Shown in pieces: positions 35,571 to 43,173 of a DNA stretch of 64,000 bases (its first letter is position 1; the number at the start of each line of letters is the position of its first letter). Location: NCBI GenBank assembly GCA_965178585.1, contig OZ238267.1:1364001-1428000 (forward strand). The letters are read 5' to 3'. A program made the position numbers and the translations under genes. This DNA is from Marifrigoribacter sp965178585. Its GTDB lineage: Bacteria > Bacteroidota > Bacteroidia > Flavobacteriales > Flavobacteriaceae. Under the pieces are notes generated by a model. That model searched no databases, was not told where the DNA came from, and saw only the letters and a program-made list of their open reading frames with translations.

Positions 35571-37985
35571 TTATCTCAATTTTGGGAAATCACTAGGGTT
35601 TGCCTCATTCATCATCTCATAAACTTTTTCAAAAACATCTTCGGTTTGTGGTTTTGAGAAATAATCACCATCGGTACCATAAGCAGGACGATGTTGTTTT
35701 GCAGTTAATGTCTGTGGTTTACTATCTAAATGCTGATACCCATTTTGATCATCTAAAATTGTTTGCATAATATAAGCCGAAGCTCCACCCGGAACATCTT
35801 CATCTATTACTAGCAATCTATTGGTTTTAGCAACACTCTTAACTAAATCGTGATTTAGATCTAGAGGTAATAATGATTGAATATCAATCACTTCCACATC
35901 GATTCCAACTTGTAGTAATTCTATAGCTGCCTCTTGAACAACACGTAAGGTACTTCCGTAAGAAACAACCGTTATATCAGCTCCTTCTTTTACAGTTTCA
36001 ACAACCCCAATTGGAGTTCTTATTTCAGTAAGGTTTGAAGGCATTTTTTCTTTTAAACGATATCCATTTAAACATTCAACAACTAAAGCAGGTTCATCAG
36101 TTTTTAAAAGGGTATTATAGAATCCAACAGCCTTGGTCATATTACGAGGAACTAAAATATACATTCCACGAAGTAAATGAATTAATCCTCCCATTTGGGA
36201 TCCACTATGCCATATTCCTTCTAAACGATGGCCACGAGTACGAACAATAAGGGGTGCTTTTTGTTTACCATTGGTACGGTAACGAACCGTTGCAAGATCA
36301 TCACTCATGATTTGCAAACAATATAGGATATAATCTAAGTATTGAATTTCTGCAATAGGGCGTAAGCCTCTCATTGACATTCCTATACCTTGTCCTAATA
36401 TGGTAGCTTCTCTAATCCCTGCATCTGCAACACGCTCTTCACCAAATTTATCTTGTAATCCTTCTAATCCCTGATTTACATCTCCAATCGCACCACTATC
36501 TTCACCAAAAATATATACTTCTGGATTGGTGGTTAATATATTATCAAAATTATCTCTAAGTATAATACGTCCATCTACATCCTCAGAATTATCCTTGTAA
36601 ATCGGTTTAACTTCTGAAATTGTTTTTGCATTTTCTATAGCTTCAGAATACAAATGAGCACTGTATTTAGGTTCAATGATTTCGAAATAATTCTCTATCC
36701 AATCTTGAAGTTGCTTTTTCTCAACGGTATTCTCACCAATTAAATAACGCAATGATTTTCTTGCAGCGCCAATAATTTCTCTTCGTAGAGGTTCTTTTTC
36801 AGTAGCTAATGTTTCTGTTATTTTATTTATAAATACTTTATTGGCACTCTTTTCAGCTGCATTATTAATAAGTGTTAATGCTTCTTTTTGTTCTTGAATT
36901 TGAGGAGCTAAAAAAGCTTTCCAAGCTGCAGTTTTACCTTCTCTAACTTCTTTCTTTATAGACTTTTCTAATTCAGTTAGGATTTCTTCAGTAGCGAAAT
37001 CATTTGCTATAATCCATTCACGTAACTTTACATTACAATCCCATTCTTTCTCCCAAGCTAATCTATTTTTGTCCTTATAACGTTCGTGAGACCCACTTGT
37101 AGAATGGCCTTGAGGCTGTGTAAGTTCATTAACGTGAATTAACACAGGAACATGTTCTTCTCTAGCAATTTTAGATGCTTTTTGATAAGCCTCAATTAAA
37201 TTAGGATAATCCCAACCATGGACACGAATAATTTCATATCCGTTTTCATCTTCTGTGCGTTGAAAACCTTTTAGAATTTCCGAAATATTTTCTTTAGTAG
37301 TTTGATATTTTGCGTGAACTGAAATTCCATATTCATCATCCCAAACATTAATTACCATAGGAATTTGAATTACTCCTGCGGCATTAATAGATTCCCAAAA
37401 AAGACCTTCACTGGTACTTGCGTTACCAATGGTTCCCCAAGCTACTTCGTTTCCGTGATCTGAAAATGAAGTATGATCGTCTAATTCTTTAACACTTCTA
37501 TATATTTTTGATGCTTGAGCTAATCCTACTAATCTAGGCATCTGTCCAGCAGTAGGAGAAATATCAGGGCTACTATTCTTTTGTTTAGTAAGATCTTTCC
37601 ATGAACCGTCTTCATTAATCGTATGTGTAGAAAAATGACCTCCCATTTGTCTACCTGCACTCATAGGGTCCGCTTCTATATCGGTATGAGCATATAATCC
37701 TGCAAAAAATTGTTGAATGGTTAGCTTCCCTATGGCCATCATAAAGGTTTGATCTCGATAATAACCACTACGCCAATCTCCTTCTTTAAATGCTTTAGCC
37801 CAGGCTAATTGTGGAACTTCTTTACCATCACCAAATATTCCAAACTTTGCTTTACCCGTTAAAACTTCTCTACGTCCCAAATAACTACATTCTCGACTTG
37901 TAACAGCGATTTTATAATCATTTAAGATTTCAGCTTTGAAATCTTCAAAAGTTAGCTTACTATTTGTTTGTGAATTTGTTTGCAT
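35571..37985 (-). CDS. fused alpha/beta E1 of branched-chain 2-oxoacid dehydrogenase
   Basis: 804 residues: an alpha-type E1 half (1-390; EVPQLAWAKAFKEGDWRSGYYRDQT, GQMPRLVGLAQASK, GNEVAWGTIGNASTSEG for ThDP binding) joined to a beta-type half (450-804; VYIFGEDSGAIGDVNQGLEG, LRGLRPIAEIQY-like RGLRPIAEIQYLDYILYC, PLIVRTRGHRLEGIWHSGSQMG). In other bacteria these are two genes; the fusion is common in Bacteroidota. It should decarboxylate branched-chain 2-oxoacids and feed the lipoyl E2 core, which is not in the window. Pyruvate as substrate is less likely but not excluded. It has its own terminator. Confidence 0.93.
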   Translation of the reverse strand: MQTNSQTNSKLTFEDFKAEILNDYKIAVTSRECSYLGRREVLTGKAKFGIFGDGKEVPQLAWAKAFKEGDWRSGYYRDQTFMMAIGKLTIQQFFAGLYAHTDIEADPMSAGRQMGGHFSTHTINEDGSWKDLTKQKNSSPDISPTAGQMPRLVGLAQASKIYRSVKELDDHTSFSDHGNEVAWGTIGNASTSEGLFWESINAAGVIQIPMVINVWDDEYGISVHAKYQTTKENISEILKGFQRTEDENGYEIIRVHGWDYPNLIEAYQKASKIAREEHVPVLIHVNELTQPQGHSTSGSHERYKDKNRLAWEKEWDCNVKLREWIIANDFATEEILTELEKSIKKEVREGKTAAWKAFLAPQIQEQKEALTLINNAAEKSANKVFINKITETLATEKEPLRREIIGAARKSLRYLIGENTVEKKQLQDWIENYFEIIEPKYSAHLYSEAIENAKTISEVKPIYKDNSEDVDGRIILRDNFDNILTTNPEVYIFGEDSGAIGDVNQGLEGLQDKFGEERVADAGIREATILGQGIGMSMRGLRPIAEIQYLDYILYCLQIMSDDLATVRYRTNGKQKAPLIVRTRGHRLEGIWHSGSQMGGLIHLLRGMYILVPRNMTKAVGFYNTLLKTDEPALVVECLNGYRLKEKMPSNLTEIRTPIGVVETVKEGADITVVSYGSTLRVVQEAAIELLQVGIDVEVIDIQSLLPLDLNHDLVKSVAKTNRLLVIDEDVPGGASAYIMQTILDDQNGYQHLDSKPQTLTAKQHRPAYGTDGDYFSKPQTEDVFEKVYEMMNEANPSDFPKLR

Positions 37986-38082
37986 ATTTTTAGACGGGTA
38001 TTAGATTGTGCAAAAGTAGTGAAAATGAAAATTTTATACAATATTCATTTTTATCTTCAAAAAGATGCTGATTATTAAATTA

Positions 38083-38310
38083 TTAACTGCTTTTTGACTT
38101 GGAAATTACAGATTTGTAAATTAATCTGATTAGAAAAATAAAAGGCAAACCGTGCAATAAGGTGTCGAACCAATCCATTAATTTCATTCCTTCAGCTCCA
38201 CCTATAATCCATTTTATTTTTCCTAATAAATGAGGTTCCGGAAAAAAAGGAGCCAATCCTAATGTAAGGCATAATAAAATTACTAGTCTCCAATTATTAA
38301 ATACATTCAT
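38083..38310 (-). CDS. small inner-membrane protein of unknown function
   Basis: 75 residues with two hydrophobic helices (LVILLCLTLGLAPFFPEPH and LLHGLPFIFLIRLIYKSV) joined by a short segment containing KIKWIIGG and MDWFDTLLHG. No domain that I can name. Comparable short proteins occur in other flavobacteria, which together with the clean ATG and the 11-base gap to the upstream gene supports it as real. It may be co-transcribed with the M1-like/barrel gene. Confidence 0.7.
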   Translation of the reverse strand: MNVFNNWRLVILLCLTLGLAPFFPEPHLLGKIKWIIGGAEGMKLMDWFDTLLHGLPFIFLIRLIYKSVISKSKSS

Positions 38311-38321
38311 AAGTTATATTT

Positions 38322-41138
38322 TTAATACCATTTCCTTGAAAAAAGGCCGAATAAAGTTTTAATGTCCAAGGTTATTATAAACCGAATTTTTTCTTCATAG
38401 TTAGGCTGGGCTACTTCCCAACCTAAATTAGAGTATACTGGAAAAAACAACTCGAAATAATCTTCTACCAATCCTAATCTAATTCCACTATCGTAAACTA
38501 CTTCGGTTCCTTGATATTTATTATTAACCCATCCCACATCACCGTACGCATAGATCCATCTCCAAATATTTGTACTTACATTTACGGTTGTCATCCAAGT
38601 GTTAGAAAATGAAGGATTTAACTTAGATTTAAATCCACCCTCTGCAATTACTAATTGCTGACTGAATAAACCAGTGTCATCACTTCTTCCGTAGTAGTTG
38701 TAATCAAATAAATAATCGGTTGGGCGATCTAATGCAAAACTGAAAAAGTCATCATTGGATTCTGTTTTATTTTTTAAAAACACTCCAGCAAATACCCTAA
38801 CATCAATTTTACGGTTATTGTTAAATAACTTTCTATATTTTAAAGTGGTTGAAATTTTACTGAATTCGGATGATAGTTGATAATCAACAACTGCTCTGTA
38901 GTGATTGATTAAATTTGGATTTGAATACACATAACTCAAATCAAAAACGCTATAATTAGGAGTTTCTAAGGGTATATTTGGATCCTTATCCCTTTCAACA
39001 GTAACATTTCGAACATTGATAAAATGTTTTTTATTATTTCGTAAATCTTTACTATCTCTAAAACCTATGGTTGCAAAAGGACTTAAACGTTTGTAAAACA
39101 AGTCATCATTATATGAAAAATAACTTCCAGAAACCCCAAATCTATAGAAGTAAACATTTCCAAACTCGGGCATTTTTTTATATAAAAATGATCCACTACC
39201 TACTAATGTTTTGGATTTAAACGCCCACATAGGATTTAGTTTGTATTGAAAATTTTTTCGTAAAACCGCTTTGTTATAAAATTTTAATCCTAAGATTATA
39301 CCATCATAAACATTATAGTTATAGGCTGGCATTACAAACATTTGATAATACCTTGGGTCTTCAACATCCTTAAACAATTTAACTTGAATGGGTTTGTTAG
39401 CTAAACCTTTTACTTTTTTGTAATTATCTCTTTGATTGATTTCAGGAATGATACCTTCATAGTTTATAGCAATTTTACGAACGTCTTTTGCTGGGATTTT
39501 TACTGTCTTTGAAGTATCAATAGGATCTATCCAATGTTTATAAATAATGTTCTTTTTATTGATCCCATAAATTGAAACTGGTAGTGAAGTGTTTCGTTTA
39601 TTAATAACATTTATTTCTAACGAATCTCCCTCTTTATTTAAGTTTTTTAATCTGAAATCTATTGAATTTCTATTATCGATATAATCTTTAAAAAACCAGT
39701 CTACAGGTTTGTCTGTATTACTTTCCAGGTATTTTTTAAAATCAATGGCTTTAATAGCTTTTAATTCATTTTCTGAAAAGAATTGCTTAACACTTTTTAA
39801 AACGGCCTCTTCACCAATATAATCTGAAAGATATAATAATCCACTACCACCGTAATAATCACTTGCTATATCTTTATTAAACCCTAATAATGAGTCTTTA
39901 GGAGTCGTGATTTTTTGATGTAAATTATTTTTCGCAATATTCATATATAAAAAAGAATATTGATCATTGAAATCTAATTCGGAAGCATGAAAAATACGGA
40001 GTATCCAAATGTTACTTAAGTTTCCTATTAATTTCATATCTGGATAATACCTTTCGATATATTCTATCATTAAATAAATTTGAAACGCCCCAATTATCCA
40101 ATGATCCTCTCTTGGATTAATCACTAATGTATTTTCAAGATAGGTCCGACTCATAATTTTGAGCATTTCGATATCATATTCAAAACCATCTGGGAATGGA
40201 CTAATAAATTCGGGTAATAAATTAAGACCATAAACGGGATTTCGTTTATAATCAATCTCACTTAAAACCATTTTATCAAAAGGATAATCACCTAAACTTT
40301 CGTCTAAATAATGAACGATACGATCTATAATTAATGCTTGTATAGGTTGGGTTACTTTTTTATGAGTATGATTGGTAGTAACTAACAATTTATCGGTTTC
40401 TACGGAGCTAAAATTAGAACGTTTTAACAGTTGCAATTTAACTTGCATTCTATTTTCACCGGTTAATTGAGTTGTTTTAATACTATTGTCAGTATTTTCA
40501 GATACCAGATCTAAATCTGATATTACAGAAAAATAATTGGGGGTATGAAAATTAATTGTAAATGAAGATGGAGATTGATAAGAATCATTTAAATCTTTAT
40601 TACTGTATACTTTCCAATCACCATCAAAAACTGCGGGTGCTAAATACCAATATCGAATTTTAAAATCACCACTATTTGTAATACCATAACGTGTGTATTT
40701 GTCATCTGGTAATATGATATTATATTCCATTTTCATGGTATATTCTTCTCCAGGCAATAACTTTTTATCTAATTTAACTCTAATTATATCTGCTTCATCT
40801 CCTCGAAGCCACACCAAGGGCTTATCAGAATTATTATTTATAGTTGAAATAATAGAGTGACCTCTGTTTTTATTTTTTTCAAAATGAAATGAAGCTTGGT
40901 AGTTTTCAGCAAACCGCTTTGCTAAAGGCGTTGTTTTACTAGAAAAACTGTTTGCCCAATCATTTAGATAAATTTCATTTAATATACTATCTGAATTGTT
41001 TTTATAAACTAATTCTTGTTGAATGCTTATGGTTCGTAATTCTGGAGCCAATGTAGCATCAATATGTATTTGATGCTGCGCTTGGGTTAGCGTAATTAAA
41101 AAAAATCCTATAATCGATATGTAATGATTAAGTTTCAA
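38322..41138 (-). CDS. degenerate M1-aminopeptidase-like protein fused to an outer-membrane beta-barrel
   Basis: 938 residues with a signal peptide (IIGFFLITLTQAQ). Residues about 20-480 follow the M1/gluzincin layout: an N-terminal beta saddle (IHIDATLAPELRTISIQQEL), DYPFDKMVLSEIDYK and a helical region ending in KAIDFKKYLESNTDKPVDWFFKDYID. However, the zinc motif HExxH and the second glutamate are absent; the matching stretch (about 333-360) reads SRTYLENTLVINPREDHW then IGAFQIYLMIEYIE. From about 590 the protein becomes alternating amphipathic strands and ends in an aromatic residue (FSRKWY), typical of an outer-membrane barrel. The start is TTG, directly after the stop of the nuclease gene (TAATTG). 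Probably a binding or transport protein rather than a peptidase. Confidence 0.82.
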   Translation of the reverse strand: MKLNHYISIIGFFLITLTQAQHQIHIDATLAPELRTISIQQELVYKNNSDSILNEIYLNDWANSFSSKTTPLAKRFAENYQASFHFEKNKNRGHSIISTINNNSDKPLVWLRGDEADIIRVKLDKKLLPGEEYTMKMEYNIILPDDKYTRYGITNSGDFKIRYWYLAPAVFDGDWKVYSNKDLNDSYQSPSSFTINFHTPNYFSVISDLDLVSENTDNSIKTTQLTGENRMQVKLQLLKRSNFSSVETDKLLVTTNHTHKKVTQPIQALIIDRIVHYLDESLGDYPFDKMVLSEIDYKRNPVYGLNLLPEFISPFPDGFEYDIEMLKIMSRTYLENTLVINPREDHWIIGAFQIYLMIEYIERYYPDMKLIGNLSNIWILRIFHASELDFNDQYSFLYMNIAKNNLHQKITTPKDSLLGFNKDIASDYYGGSGLLYLSDYIGEEAVLKSVKQFFSENELKAIKAIDFKKYLESNTDKPVDWFFKDYIDNRNSIDFRLKNLNKEGDSLEINVINKRNTSLPVSIYGINKKNIIYKHWIDPIDTSKTVKIPAKDVRKIAINYEGIIPEINQRDNYKKVKGLANKPIQVKLFKDVEDPRYYQMFVMPAYNYNVYDGIILGLKFYNKAVLRKNFQYKLNPMWAFKSKTLVGSGSFLYKKMPEFGNVYFYRFGVSGSYFSYNDDLFYKRLSPFATIGFRDSKDLRNNKKHFINVRNVTVERDKDPNIPLETPNYSVFDLSYVYSNPNLINHYRAVVDYQLSSEFSKISTTLKYRKLFNNNRKIDVRVFAGVFLKNKTESNDDFFSFALDRPTDYLFDYNYYGRSDDTGLFSQQLVIAEGGFKSKLNPSFSNTWMTTVNVSTNIWRWIYAYGDVGWVNNKYQGTEVVYDSGIRLGLVEDYFELFFPVYSNLGWEVAQPNYEEKIRFIITLDIKTLFGLFSRKWY

Positions 41139-42377
41139 TTATTTTTTAATAAACTTAATTGTTGAATTATTATGTAAATCTGACTTTATATAATACAATC
41201 CACTTTTTAAATTAGAAATGTTATAATTTTTTGATGATGAATCTAAATTATGTAAAACTTTTACTTTTTGACCAAGTGTATTATAGATGGAAAAGGTACT
41301 GTTCAGGATTTCAATATTTTGAGTAGTTATCGTTAAATAATCATCCACAAAGGTCTTTTCTAATAAAAAATCTTCAACCCTAGTAAAGTCTGAGCTGCTT
41401 AAAATAAATTCTTTATTGGTTTCTAATTGCATCACCACAGGAAGGTGATCACTCATACTGAATAAGCTATTTCGTAATTGTTGATTAAATTCTCCTAAAC
41501 AACTTTCATCACTAATATCTAGATTAAAACAATTACCATTATTACCAAAAGCTTTGTAACTATTTGCAACATAATTCATTTTTGGATCTGAAGTCATGTT
41601 TTCAGAAATGGTAATAAAATCAAATCGATCGTCAAGTCCACCACCAGCACCAGCTCCAAAGGGTCCAGAGTTAATACGAGTACTTTGGGTGTGTATGTCT
41701 TGGTATGAATCATTGTCATGCCATGAGCCTGGAGTGTCTATAGGATCTACCATAACAATTGCATTGGTGGTATCTAATAATTCTTGGTATGCAGGTTCTG
41801 AAGATGTATATACATTAAAATCCCCAGCAAAAATAACGAAGGAGTCAGGATCTAAAGCTTCTAAATCGTTAGTAAATTCAGTAACCATATCAAGTCTGAG
41901 GTTTTGATTAGTAGACCCTTGACTTGATTTTAAATGAGTAACATAGATATAAATTTGAACGGGGTCTGTTTGCTGATCTACCGTATTTAGTTTAAAAACA
42001 TATTTATTAATGTCTCTAACTGAAGTAGTGATTACCTCTGAAGATTCTAGACTAAACTTATCCGTTTTAAAATAAATAAGTTGTTGTAAATCTGCTTCCC
42101 CCGATTGATTCGCTACAAATTCTGTTCTAGCATATTGATTCGTATCATAATTAAGAGAAATGTTTAAAATCTCATCGGCGCCTTCTTCGCTTTGTAATTC
42201 ACAAACCATAAAAATATCGGGTTCGAATTCAGAAAAAATGTTCCTTAATATTTCTGAACGTCCACCAGGAGAAGCTTCTGGGAATTCCAATAAATTATAA
42301 AACATGGTATTAATTGTCTCTTGTGCAGTTAACGAGAAACTTAATAATATAAAAGCGAAACTTAAGATGCTTTTCAT
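41139..42377 (-). CDS. exported endonuclease/exonuclease/phosphatase-family protein with type IX sorting domain
   Basis: 412 residues: signal peptide (SFAFILLSFSLTAQ), EEP domain at about 20-320 and a type A C-terminal sorting domain at about 335-412. EEP motifs are YNLLEFPEA, CELQSEEG (metal-binding glutamate), THLKSSQGS, FAGDFNVYTS (catalytic DxN) and SDHLPVVMQL (catalytic histidine). The end (YNTLGQKVKVLH...LKSGLYYIKSDL...IKFIKK) matches the PorSS/T9SS signal, so the protein should cross the outer membrane. It may degrade extracellular DNA or act on phosphoesters. The downstream M1-like/barrel gene begins right after its stop, so the two are coupled. Confidence 0.92.
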   Translation of the reverse strand: MKSILSFAFILLSFSLTAQETINTMFYNLLEFPEASPGGRSEILRNIFSEFEPDIFMVCELQSEEGADEILNISLNYDTNQYARTEFVANQSGEADLQQLIYFKTDKFSLESSEVITTSVRDINKYVFKLNTVDQQTDPVQIYIYVTHLKSSQGSTNQNLRLDMVTEFTNDLEALDPDSFVIFAGDFNVYTSSEPAYQELLDTTNAIVMVDPIDTPGSWHDNDSYQDIHTQSTRINSGPFGAGAGGGLDDRFDFITISENMTSDPKMNYVANSYKAFGNNGNCFNLDISDESCLGEFNQQLRNSLFSMSDHLPVVMQLETNKEFILSSSDFTRVEDFLLEKTFVDDYLTITTQNIEILNSTFSIYNTLGQKVKVLHNLDSSSKNYNISNLKSGLYYIKSDLHNNSTIKFIKK

Positions 42378-42399
42378 AGTAAAAGGGAGTAAAAACTAA

Positions 42400-43089
42400 T
42401 TAAAAGTTTAGGCTGTGGTCGTATTTCTTATAGAAGTCATTTAATATATCAATAACTTCATCATCTGTGTCTACCAAATCGACTAAGTGTAAATCGTCTG
42501 GGCTTATGTTTCCATATGATTTTAATAACGTTTCTTTAATCCAATCTACTAAGCCACCCCAAAAGTCTTTACCTACTAAAATGATAGGGAATTTTCCAAT
42601 TTTATGAGTCTGAATTAAGGTAAGGGCTTCAAAAAACTCATCTAAGGTTCCAAATCCTCCTGGCATTACTACAAAGCCCTGTGAATATTTAACAAACATA
42701 ACTTTTCTAACAAAAAAGTAATCAAAATCGATGCTCTTATCACTATCTATATAAGGATTGTCATGTTGTTCAAAAGGCAATTCAATATTTAATCCTACCG
42801 ATGTACCACCAGCATTATGAGCTCCTTTATTTCCCGCTTCCATTATTCCAGGGCCACCTCCTGTAATTACTCCATATCCATTATCAGATAGCTTTTCTGC
42901 AATATTTTCTGCAAGTTGGTAATATTTATCGTCGGGTTGAGTTCTGGCAGATCCAAAAATGGATACACAAGGTCCAATTCTACTTAATTTTTCATATCCA
43001 CTCACAAATTCTCCCATGATTTTGAATATTGCCCACGAGTCATTTGTTTTTACTTCATTCCAATTTTTTGGATTTCTTTCTTTTTTCAT
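42400..43089 (-). CDS. LOG-family (TIGR00730) nucleotide phosphoribohydrolase
   Basis: 229 residues with the family hallmark PGGFGTLDEFFEALTLIQ; GGGPGIMEAGNKGA supplies the nucleotide-binding loop and SIFGSARTQPDD the first strand. LOG proteins cleave cytokinin riboside monophosphates or related nucleotide 5'-monophosphates to free bases. In bacteria without plant hosts the real substrate is often AMP-like. It is longer than the shortest LOG type by an N-terminal extension (WNEVKTNDSWAIFKIMGEF). Clean ATG, single gene. Confidence 0.93.
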   Translation of the reverse strand: MKKERNPKNWNEVKTNDSWAIFKIMGEFVSGYEKLSRIGPCVSIFGSARTQPDDKYYQLAENIAEKLSDNGYGVITGGGPGIMEAGNKGAHNAGGTSVGLNIELPFEQHDNPYIDSDKSIDFDYFFVRKVMFVKYSQGFVVMPGGFGTLDEFFEALTLIQTHKIGKFPIILVGKDFWGGLVDWIKETLLKSYGNISPDDLHLVDLVDTDDEVIDILNDFYKKYDHSLNF

Positions 43090-43173
43090 ATATGTTTTTT
43101 TGTTGTTAAGCTTCAGACAAAGCTTATTCGTTAATTGGCAGTGAAAATAACTGCTTATAGCAATCTAATATTG

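Noticed and set aside
38322..41138. Active M1 aminopeptidase
   Set aside because: The HExxH zinc motif and the third ligand are absent from the matching region.
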